From assembly GCA_022791755.1 (NCBI GenBank), contig JAAVZR010000038.1, forward strand, positions 1-64,000: a stretch of 64,000 nt of DNA, in the 5' to 3' direction. Below, in pieces: positions 43,344 through 51,534 of the stretch. A model generated the notes under the pieces. That model was not told the origin of the DNA. It worked only from the letters and a program-made list of their open reading frames with translations, and searched no databases. The translations under genes and the position numbers were made by a program. Origin of the DNA: Lachnospiraceae bacterium (GTDB lineage Bacteria > Bacillota > Clostridia > Lachnospirales > Lachnospiraceae). Every line of letters begins with the position of its first letter. Position 1 is the stretch's first letter.

Positions 43344-44651
43344 ATGGAAAAGCTGTTTAAATTAAAGGAAAGAAACACAAATGTCAAAACAGAAGTGATC
43401 GCAGGCGTTACGACTTTTTTCGCCATGGCTTATATTATTTTTGTGAATCCGATTTATCTATCGGAGGCCGGGATGGATTATACGGCGGTCATGGTGGCGA
43501 CCTGTCTGTCTGCGGCCGTGGGTACGCTGCTGACAGCGTTTATTGCAAATGTCCCCTTTGCTCAGGCTCCCGGTATGGGACTGAACGCTTTCTTCACATA
43601 TACCATCTGTATGGCGTATCATTATACCTGGCAGCAGGCGCTGGGCATCGTACTGATATCCGGTATCCTGTTTCTGGCCATCACGGTTTCCCCTCTGCGC
43701 AGTAAGATCATCAGCTCGATTCCCGTCTGTCTGAAAAGCGCTATATCTGCCGGTATCGGTCTCTTTATCGCGTTTATCGGTCTTCTGAATGCCGGGATTG
43801 TACAGTGTATCGGCCCGGTGGGGAACTATACCGATATGGGAGCGATCACAGAAGGCAGTGCGCTTCTGGCTCTGATCGGCCTCCTGATTACGGGCATTTT
43901 GATCGCTTATAAGGTGAAGGCAGCTATTTTCATCGGTATTTTGATTACCACAGTAATCGGGATCCCCATGGGTATCACATCCATACCGGATTCCTTTACC
44001 ATGAGCGATATCGGAAATCTGAGCATGACGGCTTTCCAGCTGGATCTTCCCGGCACCATGAGCCAGGGAGCGGCGGTTCTGGCGACCTGTGTGATCAGTT
44101 TCGCCATCGTCGACATGTTTGACACGGTGGGTACGCTTTTGGGTACGGCGGGCAATGCCGGTATGCTGGATAAGGACGGAAATCTGCCCGGCGGCGATAA
44201 GGCGCTGATCGCGGATGCCGTGGGAACCATCTTCGGTGCTCTGATGGGTACGTCCACGGTGACGACTTTCGTGGAATCCTCCACCGGAATCCAGGAGGGC
44301 GGGCGCACCGGTCTGGCTTCCGTGGTGACGGGCCTTCTGTTCCTGGTAGCGATTTTGCTGGCTCCTGTGGCCGGTATTATTCCCGGGGCAGCCACGGCGC
44401 CGGCTCTGATTATCGTAGGCGTGTATATGATCCACGGCGCGGTTAAGATCAACTGGGGAGATTTCGAGGAGGCTCTGCCGTGCTTTCTGACCATTGCCAT
44501 GATGCCCTTTGCCTACAGTATCTCCGACGGAATCGGCTTTGGCTTTATCTCCTATGCGGTGATCAAGGTGGCCAGAGGCAAGGCGAAGGATGTTCCTGTG
44601 CTGATTTATTTGCTGGCTCTTTTGTTCATTGTGATGTACGTGATCAGCTAG
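43344..44651 (+). CDS. NCS2-family purine permease (AzgA/PbuG-like)
   Basis: The 435-residue membrane protein has about 12-14 transmembrane segments. The AzgA signature is clear: TEVIAGVTTFFAMAYIIFVNP at the start, PFAQAPGMGLNAFFTYT near 72, and a MFDTVGTLLGTAG segment near 259 followed by GTSTVTTFVESSTGIQEGGRTG near 304. These proteins import adenine, guanine or hypoxanthine with protons. CCAGGAGGAAGA precedes the ATG. It is a single-gene transcript with its own promoter and terminator. Confidence 0.92.
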   Translation: MEKLFKLKERNTNVKTEVIAGVTTFFAMAYIIFVNPIYLSEAGMDYTAVMVATCLSAAVGTLLTAFIANVPFAQAPGMGLNAFFTYTICMAYHYTWQQALGIVLISGILFLAITVSPLRSKIISSIPVCLKSAISAGIGLFIAFIGLLNAGIVQCIGPVGNYTDMGAITEGSALLALIGLLITGILIAYKVKAAIFIGILITTVIGIPMGITSIPDSFTMSDIGNLSMTAFQLDLPGTMSQGAAVLATCVISFAIVDMFDTVGTLLGTAGNAGMLDKDGNLPGGDKALIADAVGTIFGALMGTSTVTTFVESSTGIQEGGRTGLASVVTGLLFLVAILLAPVAGIIPGAATAPALIIVGVYMIHGAVKINWGDFEEALPCFLTIAMMPFAYSISDGIGFGFISYAVIKVARGKAKDVPVLIYLLALLFIVMYVIS

Positions 44652-44680
44652 CCGGACCGGTTTTAGCCTTACTTTGATAA

Positions 44681-44725
44681 AAGGCAGGGTGGGTTTTTAA
44701 ATGGTAAAGCCTGCCTTGCTTTTTC
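44681..44725 (+). terminator. Intrinsic terminator after purine permease
   Basis: AAGGCAGG (44681-44688) pairs with CCTGCCTT (44710-44717), with TTTTT and TTTTTT downstream. Confidence 0.8.
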
Positions 44726-44802
44726 CTTTTTTGTGTTCACGCAGAGCACGGTCAGAAGTGGCCGGTGTAAGAAAAATGTAAGAAAAAAATAATGATAAAT
44801 TA

Positions 44803-44831
44803 TTGACAATATATCTTTTTTATGTTAGACT
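44803..44831 (+). promoter_or_regulatory. Promoter of the flotillin transcript
   Basis: TTGACA at 44803-44808 and TAGACT at 44826-44831 are spaced 17 bases and lead directly into the riboswitch. Confidence 0.75.
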
Positions 44832-44838
44832 ATACTCA

Positions 44839-44964
44839 ATAAAAGGGAGTAGCCCACACAAATACATAAGTGGATCGAGATCGTCAGGACGATGGAAACA
44901 TCCGTATCGATTTAGTGGCAAGACTTTTATTGTGGCACCAGCGCTGCAATGGGGGTCTTTTTTT
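44839..44964 (+). ncRNA. yybP-ykoY manganese riboswitch with terminator
   Basis: The leader has the conserved pieces of the yybP-ykoY family in order: AAAAGGGAGTAGC at 44841-44853, ATCGTCA near 44880, CCGTATCGAT near 44902 and GGCAAGAC near 44917-44924. The 3' part forms a terminator in which 44922-44936 pairs with 44943-44957 across 15 positions with several G-U pairs, followed by seven T. In known members Mn2+ binding stabilises the aptamer and allows read-through. The next gene encodes a flotillin, not a typical Mn2+ exporter. Confidence 0.85.
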
Positions 44965-45201
44965 AGAACAAAAAATGATTTATGTAAAGACAGACAGCCG
45001 GCAGTGCTGGCAGGAACCGAAAAAATCCCAGGATGCTTTATGTTTTCGAGAGGAATGGGAGCAAGGAAAGGAGGAAAGACGAATGTAAAGCAAAAACAGA
45101 AGGAGACAGAGAAGCACAAAAAGAGAAAGAGAGAATGCCAGAGAAAAAGAAATGCGGCTGGCTATATTACAGAGCCGGCCGGATAGGAGAGGAGAAAAAG
45201 T
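44965..45201 (+). other. Untranslated stretch between riboswitch and flotillin gene
   Basis: This 237-base stretch is purine-rich and carries no convincing gene. A 27-codon frame from ATG 45135 overlaps the flotillin start but lacks a clear ribosome site. AAAGGAGGAAAGACG at 45065-45079 precedes an ATG that meets a stop at once (ATGTAA), which may be a decayed or regulatory start-stop. Confidence 0.4.
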
Positions 45202-46803
45202 ATGGATTTTATTCTTGAGAACATTGGAATCATTATAAGCGTCATCGCTGTCATCATACTGCTGGGCATCATCGCCTCCGGTTATGTGAAGGCGCCGCCG
45301 GATACGGCTTTTATCATATCGGGTCTTCGCAAGAAAACGATCATCGGCAAGTCCAGCATTAAGATACCGTTTCTGGAGAGGATGGACCGGCTGAGCCTGA
45401 AGCTGATTCCCATTGATGTAAAGACATCCAGTGCTGTGCCTACGGCAGATTACATCAATATTCAGGTAGATGCGGCGGTCAATGTGAAGATCAGCAGTGA
45501 GGTGGAGAGGCTGAAGCTGGCGGCAGAGAACTTTCTGAATCAGCCCACCGATTATATCGCACGGGTGGCCAGGGAGGTACTGGAAGGCAATATGCGTGAG
45601 ATCGTGGGCCGGATGAGGCTGGAGGAGATGGTCAGTGACCGCCAGAAATTTGCCAATCTGGTGAAAGAAAACGCGGAGCCGGACCTGGCGGCCATGGGAC
45701 TGGATATCGTAAGTTTTAATGTCCAGAATTTTACGGACAGCAATGGCGTCATTGATGACCTGGGTATCGACAACATCTCCCAGATCAAGAAAAAGGCTGC
45801 CATCGCCAAGGCAGAGGCCGAGAAGGAAATCGCCGTAGCTAAGGCTGACGCAGATCGTCAGGCCAATGATGCCCGTATCAATGCGGAGCGGGAGATCGCC
45901 ATCAAAAATAATGAGCTGGAGCTGCAGAAGGCGGATCTGAAAAAGAAATCCGATACCAAGAAGGCAGAAGCCGACGCGGCCTACGAGATCCAGAAGGAGG
46001 AACAGCGTAAATCCATCGAGGTGACGGCGGCGGAAGCCGATATCGCCCGGGAGGAGAAGAACATTCTGTTAAAACAGAAGGAAGCCGAGGTCATGGAGCA
46101 GTCGCTGGACGCTCAGATCCGCAAGAAAGCGGAGGCGGAGCGCTTCGAGCGCCAGCAAAAGGCGGAGGCAGAACTGTTCGAGAGACAGAAGGAAGCGGAG
46201 GCCAGGAAGTTCCAGATCCAGAAAGAGGCGGAAGCGCAGAAGGCACAGGCCGAGGCGGACCGCTATTCAAAGGAACAGGAAGCCATGGGTATCCGTCAGG
46301 TAGGCGAAGCGGAGGCGGAGGCTATCCGTGCCAGGGGCCTGGCCGAGGCAGAGGCCATGGAGAAGAAGGCCGAGGCTTACCAGAAATACAATAACGCTGC
46401 CATGGCTGAGATGCTCATCAAGGTACTGCCCGATATCGCCGGCAGGATCGCAGAGCCTCTGACGCAGATTGATAAGATTACCATCATCGGAGGAGGGAGC
46501 AGTGACAGCGGTGTGGATGCCGTGGCGGGAAATGTGCCTGCTGTGATGACAAAGCTGTTTGAGTCCATGAAGGAGACCGTGGGCATCGACCTGGGAGAGA
46601 TCATGAGGGCAGACACCTATGATGCCAGGGTGACGCGCAACATTAACATAACCGGACTGGAGAATGCGGATGCCGAAGCGGCCGCAGCTGTGGCTCCCGT
46701 GATAGCGGAGGCCGTGGCGAGACCTGTGGAGGATGCGGCAAAAGAGGCAGGAGAAGACGGGAAGCAGGAAGAAGCCTCTCAGGACCGGTCTTCTGACCGA
46801 TAG
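45202..46803 (+). CDS. Flotillin-like SPFH membrane scaffold protein
   Basis: The 533-residue protein has one N-terminal membrane helix (residues 7-29), an SPFH/PHB domain (about 30-190), and a long Ala/Glu/Lys coiled coil with repeated KAEAE and EAEA segments (about 195-400), then a flotillin C-terminal region (NAAMAEMLIKVLPDIAGRIAEPL) and a Glu/Ala-rich tail. Flotillins organise membrane microdomains facing the cytosol. AGGAGAAAAAGT precedes the ATG. No NfeD-type partner gene is adjacent, unlike many flotillin loci. An Mn2+ riboswitch sits upstream. Confidence 0.9.
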   Translation: MDFILENIGIIISVIAVIILLGIIASGYVKAPPDTAFIISGLRKKTIIGKSSIKIPFLERMDRLSLKLIPIDVKTSSAVPTADYINIQVDAAVNVKISSEVERLKLAAENFLNQPTDYIARVAREVLEGNMREIVGRMRLEEMVSDRQKFANLVKENAEPDLAAMGLDIVSFNVQNFTDSNGVIDDLGIDNISQIKKKAAIAKAEAEKEIAVAKADADRQANDARINAEREIAIKNNELELQKADLKKKSDTKKAEADAAYEIQKEEQRKSIEVTAAEADIAREEKNILLKQKEAEVMEQSLDAQIRKKAEAERFERQQKAEAELFERQKEAEARKFQIQKEAEAQKAQAEADRYSKEQEAMGIRQVGEAEAEAIRARGLAEAEAMEKKAEAYQKYNNAAMAEMLIKVLPDIAGRIAEPLTQIDKITIIGGGSSDSGVDAVAGNVPAVMTKLFESMKETVGIDLGEIMRADTYDARVTRNINITGLENADAEAAAAVAPVIAEAVARPVEDAAKEAGEDGKQEEASQDRSSDR

Positions 46804-46840
46804 GCGGATCTGAAGATTACAGAAGAAAAAGTCATATGAA

Positions 46841-46868
46841 CGGCGGGGGTTGAAGCCCCCGCTGTTTT
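46841..46868 (+). terminator. Intrinsic terminator after flotillin gene
   Basis: CGGCGGGGG pairs with CCCCCGCTG around TTGAAG, followed by TTTT. Confidence 0.8.
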
Positions 46869-46979
46869 ATGTTAGAATCGGACCAGGTCCCGGGAAGCTT
46901 TGAAGGATGCGAGACGGCCCAGGGCGGACCGGAGGGACTAATACGCAGAAAAGGCGTCTGCCGGAAGGAAGGGATTGTC

Positions 46980-47516
46980 ATGGAAGAATTAAAACGCGTA
47001 AAGCGGGAGCTGAGGTATGAAGGAGTGCTGGTGAATATCTATGCGGACACCATCGCCTTGCCGGATGGCAAAGAGGTGGAGTGGGACTATATTCATCACG
47101 ATGGGGCGGCGGCGGTGGTGCCGGTGCGAAGCGACGGAAAGATTCTGATGGTTCGTCAGTACCGCAATGCGCTGGATCGGGTGACGCTGGAGATCCCGGC
47201 AGGAAAGGTGGACCGTGCGGATGAGCCAAAGATCGAATGCGCCCGCCGGGAGCTGGAGGAGGAGACGGGCTACCGCTGTGACAAGCTGGAATATCTGATC
47301 AGCGTGAATACGACGGTGGCTCTGTGCGACGAGCTGATCGAGATCTATGTGGCACGGGATCTGACGGCATCTCATCAGCGTCTGGATGAAGACGAGTATG
47401 TGGATGTGGAGGCCTGCGACCTGGATGAGCTGTGCCGGATGATTTATAACGGGGAACTGCGGGATTCCAAGACTGTGGCAGCGATTCTGGCCTATCAGGT
47501 GAAATACGGAAAATAA
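46980..47516 (+). CDS. Nudix ADP-ribose pyrophosphatase (NudF-like)
   Basis: The 178-residue protein has the ADPRase layout: an N-terminal beta-rich swap domain (RYEGVLVNIYADTIALPDGK), the strand VRQYRNALDRVTLEIPAG, and a full Nudix box GKVDRADEP...ECARRELEEETGY ending near 101. The downstream DEDEY catalytic acid loop is present. It hydrolyses ADP-ribose to AMP and ribose-5-phosphate. ATG 46980 follows GGAAGGAAGGG; a longer upstream frame has no homology. spoIIM follows, as in several Clostridia. Confidence 0.9.
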   Translation: MEELKRVKRELRYEGVLVNIYADTIALPDGKEVEWDYIHHDGAAAVVPVRSDGKILMVRQYRNALDRVTLEIPAGKVDRADEPKIECARRELEEETGYRCDKLEYLISVNTTVALCDELIEIYVARDLTASHQRLDEDEYVDVEACDLDELCRMIYNGELRDSKTVAAILAYQVKYGK

Positions 47517-47593
47517 ACTTACATAGACAAACCGGTATGAGGCGGCACTTTCCGGCATAGATTTTCTTTAAGAGGAAATCCGGAGGCAGGAAG

Positions 47594-48202
47594 GTGCCGC
47601 GTTTTCGTATACAAATTCAGATCAGAGAGAGGCATAAGCTGATGCTTCTGTTTTTGCTGGGATTGGTGGGCTGCGCTTTGTTTCTGAGACAGACAGGGGC
47701 GGCTCTGGAGGAAGAGATTGCCTCGGAAGGCCGGTCATTTCTGGTCGGACTCACGGGACAGGAGGATCAGGGAATGCTGGTTCATATCCTGTGGCGGAGG
47801 GCGTGGCTGCCGTTTCTGTGGATCGGGGCCAGCTTTACGGCAGCGGGGCTGGCTTCATTATATCTTTCGTGGGTTTATCTGGGATTCGCGGTGGGGGCTT
47901 TGCTGTGGACGGCGATGGTCTTTGGCGGCTGGCGGGGACCGTTTTATTTCTGGGGACTGGTATTTCCCCACTATCTGTTTTATGTACCGGCGCTGTTACT
48001 GCTTTATATCGCCTGTCTGCGCTGGAATCAGTTTTGGCGGCAGAGGCGCCTCAGCACAAAAAGGATTTTTCTGGCCGGCCGGCAGCTGCGCATCTTCGTG
48101 GTGCGGCTGGCGTTTGGCTTGATGCTTTATCTGGCAGGAGTGTGGGTAGAATATAATCTGAATCCTTGGATTTTCAAAAAAATATTTGTGAAACCGCAGT
48201 AG
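47594..48202 (+). CDS. spoIIM: Stage II sporulation protein M
   Basis: The 202-residue membrane protein begins at GTG 47594 after GGAGGCAGGAAG. It has five to six transmembrane helices in the SpoIIM pattern: a first helix after a basic start (HKLMLLFLLGLVGCALFL), central VYLGFAVGALLWTAMVFGG, and FYFWGLVFPHYLFYVPALLLLYIA with the PH.L motif. In Bacillus it works with SpoIIP and SpoIID in engulfment. Its presence indicates a spore former or recent descendant of one. Confidence 0.85.
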   Translation: MPRFRIQIQIRERHKLMLLFLLGLVGCALFLRQTGAALEEEIASEGRSFLVGLTGQEDQGMLVHILWRRAWLPFLWIGASFTAAGLASLYLSWVYLGFAVGALLWTAMVFGGWRGPFYFWGLVFPHYLFYVPALLLLYIACLRWNQFWRQRRLSTKRIFLAGRQLRIFVVRLAFGLMLYLAGVWVEYNLNPWIFKKIFVKPQ

Positions 48203-48217
48203 AATTGTAAAAATAGT

Positions 48218-48246
48218 TTGCTTTTCCTACCATTTGCGTTTATAAT
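48218..48246 (+). promoter_or_regulatory. Promoter of XerD-like gene
   Basis: TTGCTT at 48218-48223 and TATAAT at 48241-48246 are spaced 17 bases, with the ATG 50 bases downstream. Confidence 0.6.
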
Positions 48247-48295
48247 AAAAAATGAGAGAGTGAGGAAAATAAACATAGAACGCGAGGAACGAAAG

Positions 48296-49030
48296 ATGCA
48301 GGGAGATATCCGTAATTTTGTCGAGTATTTGGTATGTGTCAGAAATGCCGCCACCAATACCGTAGTTTCTTACGAGCGGGATCTGCGTAAGATGAGCGGC
48401 TACATGGCAGAACAGGGAATCTGCAAGTCGGAGAGTGTGACAGCTACAGCTCTGAATGATTACGTGCTGTATCTGGAGAAAAACGGGATGTCTACGGCTA
48501 CGATTTCCAGGACGATTGCGACACTGAGGCGTTTTTTTGATTTTCTTTGCAAGCAGGGACGCTGCAAGGGGGATCCTTCGGAATTACTGAAGGCGCCGCG
48601 GGTGGAGCGCAAGAATGTGCGAGGGGTGACGAAGGACGAATTGCAGCAGTTAAAGGATGTGGATGCGGCCGGGCCGAAGCAGCTGAGGGACCGGGCCATG
48701 GTACTGTCCATGTCCCAGGGGATCCGGGCCAGCGAGGTCATCGGACTGACCATACCGGATATGAATCTGGAGATGGGGTTTTTGCTGCTGCGGGGAGAGC
48801 GCAGGTTCCGCACGGTGCCGATCGACGGCTGCCTGGTGGACGCGCTGCGCAGGTATGTGTCGGAAGGCAGGGACAGCCTTCTCAAAGGAAAGAAAAATGA
48901 TGCTTTGTTTGTAAACTGTAATGGCGGAGGACTGAGCCGTCAGGGCGTCTGGAAGGTAGTGAAGTATTATGGCCAGAGAGCCGGGATACAGGAACTGACG
49001 CCGGATGCGCTGCGTATGCCTCTCGGATAG
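48296..49030 (+). CDS. XerD-like tyrosine recombinase lacking the C-terminal catalytic part
   Basis: The 244-residue protein has a normal SAM-like core-binding domain (residues 1-90, YLVCVRNAATNTVVSYERDL) and the start of the catalytic domain with Arg144 in GIRASEVIGL. The family Lys of the GKGNK hairpin is replaced (LLLRGERRF). The protein ends TPDALRMPLG where XerD has TPH.LRHSFA, so the H-x-x-R, H/W and Tyr nucleophile are absent. A normal XerD has about 295 residues. A strong terminator follows 22 bases later. It sits next to spoIIM, as xerD does in Bacillus. It may be a damaged xerD or a DNA-binding-only paralogue. Confidence 0.75.
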   Translation: MQGDIRNFVEYLVCVRNAATNTVVSYERDLRKMSGYMAEQGICKSESVTATALNDYVLYLEKNGMSTATISRTIATLRRFFDFLCKQGRCKGDPSELLKAPRVERKNVRGVTKDELQQLKDVDAAGPKQLRDRAMVLSMSQGIRASEVIGLTIPDMNLEMGFLLLRGERRFRTVPIDGCLVDALRRYVSEGRDSLLKGKKNDALFVNCNGGGLSRQGVWKVVKYYGQRAGIQELTPDALRMPLG

Positions 49031-49052
49031 ACAGAAAGAAGAATCCAATAAG

Positions 49053-49097
49053 GACCGCTGCCTCAGATGATCTCATCCGGGGAGCAGCGGTCTTTTT
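49053..49097 (+). terminator. Intrinsic terminator after XerD-like gene
   Basis: GACCGCTGC (49053-49061) pairs perfectly with GCAGCGGTC (49084-49092) and TTTTT follows. Confidence 0.9.
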
Positions 49098-49129
49098 GTG
49101 CGCAAGTAAAGAGCCATGCGCCGGTACTT

Positions 49130-50158
49130 CTATAAGCTGTCGGCGATCTCATAAAGCAGCCGCTCGGAATCCTCCCATCCCAGACAGGGGTCAGTGATGG
49201 ACTTGCCATAAATGTGCTGGCCGATCTTCTGGCAGCCAGGCTCGATATAGCTTTCGATCATCAGACCCTTGACCATCCGGCTGATATCCGGGTTATGGCG
49301 GCGGCTGTGAAGCACTTCCTTGGCGATGCGGATCTGCTCTTTATACTGTTTGCCGGAGTTGGCATGGTTACAGTCCACGATGCAGACCGGATTGACCAGG
49401 TCACGTTCGGCGTACATCTGGTGGAGCAAAAGAAGATCCTCATAGTGATAGTTGGGCAGACTCTGGCCGTGCTTGTTCACATAGCCCCGCAGGATGGTGT
49501 GGGCCAGAGGATTGCCGTCGGTGCGCACTTCCCAGCCGCGGAAGATAAAGGTGTGTTTTTGCTGGGCGGCGTAGACGGAATTGAGCATGACCGAGATATC
49601 GCCTCCGGTGGGGTTTTTCATACCGGCAGGCACATCCATACCGCTGGCGGTGAGGCGGTGCTGCTGATTTTCCACGGAACGGGCTCCTATTGCCACATAG
49701 GAGAGCACATCGGACAGATAGCGGTAATTCTCCGGATAGAGCATCTCGTCGGCTGCCGGCAGGCCCACCTCCCGGATCGCATTCATATGGAGGTTTCGGA
49801 TGGCCAGAAGTCCTGCTAAGAGATCTTCCTCCTTATCCGGGTCGGGCTGATGGAGCAAGCCCTTGTAGCCGTCGCCGTTGGTGCGGGGCTTATTGGTGTA
49901 GATACGGGGGATGATGACGAGACGGTCTTCCACCTTATCCTGGACGGCCCGAAGCCGGTGCAGGTAATCAAACATGGCATCGGGGCTGTCCGCGGAACAG
50001 GGACCGATGATGATGAGAAAACGGTCGTCCTCCCCGGTGAAAATCCGGCGGATCTCCTCATCCCGACGTGCTTTCAAAGCTGCCAGCTCCTGGGACATGG
50101 GAAACTGCTTCTTGATATCGGCAGGGACCGGCAGTTTAACTACAAATTGAAAACTCAT
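49130..50158 (-). CDS. 3-deoxy-7-phosphoheptulonate (DAHP) synthase, class I
   Basis: The 342-residue protein is an AroFGH-type DAHP synthase. It has IIIGPCSADSPDAM near 48, PRTNGDGYKGLLHQPD near 91, GARSVENQQHRLTASGMDVPAGMKNPTGGD-type segments with the PEP and E4P residues, and VDCNHANSGKQ near 263. It condenses PEP and erythrose-4-phosphate as the first step to chorismate. There is no fused chorismate mutase or ACT domain. AAGAGGAGAAAAT lies before the ATG. It is convergent with the XerD-like gene. Confidence 0.92.
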   Translation of the reverse strand: MSFQFVVKLPVPADIKKQFPMSQELAALKARRDEEIRRIFTGEDDRFLIIIGPCSADSPDAMFDYLHRLRAVQDKVEDRLVIIPRIYTNKPRTNGDGYKGLLHQPDPDKEEDLLAGLLAIRNLHMNAIREVGLPAADEMLYPENYRYLSDVLSYVAIGARSVENQQHRLTASGMDVPAGMKNPTGGDISVMLNSVYAAQQKHTFIFRGWEVRTDGNPLAHTILRGYVNKHGQSLPNYHYEDLLLLHQMYAERDLVNPVCIVDCNHANSGKQYKEQIRIAKEVLHSRRHNPDISRMVKGLMIESYIEPGCQKIGQHIYGKSITDPCLGWEDSERLLYEIADSL

Positions 50159-50242
50159 ATTTTCTCCTCTTGGTACGTAAATTTCAGTTCTTCTGCATGG
50201 TATTGTCAGGCATCGGGAGAGCAGCCTCCTGTGCCTGGTATC

Positions 50243-50271
50243 ATCATAATATAGAAAAACCGTTCTGACAA
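50243..50271 (-). promoter_or_regulatory. Promoter of DAHP synthase gene
   Basis: On the minus strand TTGTCA (50271-50266) and TATGAT (50248-50243) are 17 bases apart. Confidence 0.65.
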
Positions 50272-50282
50272 GGCTTTTTCCT

Positions 50283-50311
50283 TTGTCAAATCTATGAATT
50301 TATGGTATGCT
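50283..50311 (+). promoter_or_regulatory. Promoter of aldo-keto reductase gene
   Basis: TTGTCA at 50283-50288 and TATGCT at 50306-50311 are 17 bases apart; together with the minus-strand promoter at 50243-50271 it forms a compact divergent control region. Confidence 0.6.
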
Positions 50312-50345
50312 TGATACAGACAATACTATGGAGGGAGGATATCGT

Positions 50346-51473
50346 ATGCAATACAGAAGGTTTGGAAATACGGGTTGTGAGATATCGGCTCTGGGATTTG
50401 GAGCCATGCGCCTGCCTGTCACGGACGGTACGCCGGGCAGCACGAATATTGATAAGGAAGAAGCCATCCGGCTGCTCCGCCATGCCATCGACCACGGGGT
50501 GAATTATGTGGATACCGCCTATAACTACCACGGAGGACAGAGTGAGGTGGTAGTGGGGGAGGCGCTGCGGGACGGATATCGGGAGAAGACGTATCTGGCC
50601 ACCAAATGTCCGGTATGGCTGGCGGAGGCTCCCGAGGATTTCGATCGTCTGCTGGGCGAACAGCTGGCAAAGCTTGGGACGGATCATATTGATTTTTATC
50701 TGCTCCATGCCCTGGGGAGGGAGTCCTGGGAGAATCGTGTGAAGAAACATGGCCTGATCGAGCGCATGAAGAAGGCGAAGGAGGATGGCAGAATCCGTTT
50801 TATGGGGTTTTCTTTCCACGACGATCTGACGCTTTTTAAGGAAATCGTGGATGCCTGCGATTGCTGGGATTTCTGCCAGATTCAGCACAATTACATCGAC
50901 ATACGCAATCAGGCAGGCAACGAAGGTCTGGCTTATGCGGCGGGGAAAGGACTGGGCGTAGTGATAATGGAACCGCTCTTAGGCGGTCGTCTGGCTGTGG
51001 CGCCGGCGCAGGTGGCGAAGGTAATTCCCGAGGACCGTCCGGCTGTGGAGTGGGCATTCGATTATCTGTGGGATAAGCCGGAGGTCAGCTTTCTTTTAAG
51101 TGGAATGGGGACCATGGAGATGGTGGAGCAGAACCTCTCCTATGCGGACCGAAGTCATGTGGGAATGGTGCCGGAGGCGGAGAAGCCTCTCTATCTGCGG
51201 GCTAAGGAGATATTTGACACCATGGCCATCGTGCCCTGCACGAAGTGCAGCTATTGTATGCCCTGTCCCTTTGGCGTGGATATCCCCGGTGTCTATGACG
51301 CATATAATAAGACGGCTTCCCAGGGAATGAGGAAGGCGAAGGAAGCCTATGCGGCATTGGAAGGGAAGGCGGATCTGTGTCAGGGCTGCGGCGGCTGTGA
51401 GAGTCACTGCCCGCAGCATATCGGTTCCATAGAGCTGATGCCGAAAATCGCAAAAGTGTTTGCAGAAGAATGA
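50346..51473 (+). CDS. Aldo/keto reductase with C-terminal 4Fe-4S domain
   Basis: The 375-residue protein has an AKR barrel with the catalytic Asp-Tyr pair in YVDTAYNYHGG (near 55), Lys in LATKCPVW and His in YLLHALG. After residue 290 a ferredoxin-like domain carries CTKCSYCMPCPFGVDIP and CQGCGGCESHCPQHI, enough Cys for Fe-S clusters. Such proteins are common in anaerobes and reduce unknown carbonyls, perhaps with electrons from ferredoxin. GAGGGAGGATATCGT precedes ATG 50346. Confidence 0.9.
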   Translation: MQYRRFGNTGCEISALGFGAMRLPVTDGTPGSTNIDKEEAIRLLRHAIDHGVNYVDTAYNYHGGQSEVVVGEALRDGYREKTYLATKCPVWLAEAPEDFDRLLGEQLAKLGTDHIDFYLLHALGRESWENRVKKHGLIERMKKAKEDGRIRFMGFSFHDDLTLFKEIVDACDCWDFCQIQHNYIDIRNQAGNEGLAYAAGKGLGVVIMEPLLGGRLAVAPAQVAKVIPEDRPAVEWAFDYLWDKPEVSFLLSGMGTMEMVEQNLSYADRSHVGMVPEAEKPLYLRAKEIFDTMAIVPCTKCSYCMPCPFGVDIPGVYDAYNKTASQGMRKAKEAYAALEGKADLCQGCGGCESHCPQHIGSIELMPKIAKVFAEE

Positions 51474-51534
51474 TCCGGAGCTGTCTGTTAGGGGCAGAGA
51501 TTAAAAAGAATACGAGAAAAGGAAGTACATAGCA

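Noticed and set aside
45033-45218. 61-codon frame before the flotillin gene
   Set aside because: It overlaps the flotillin start, has Lys/Glu low-complexity composition and no suitable ribosome site.
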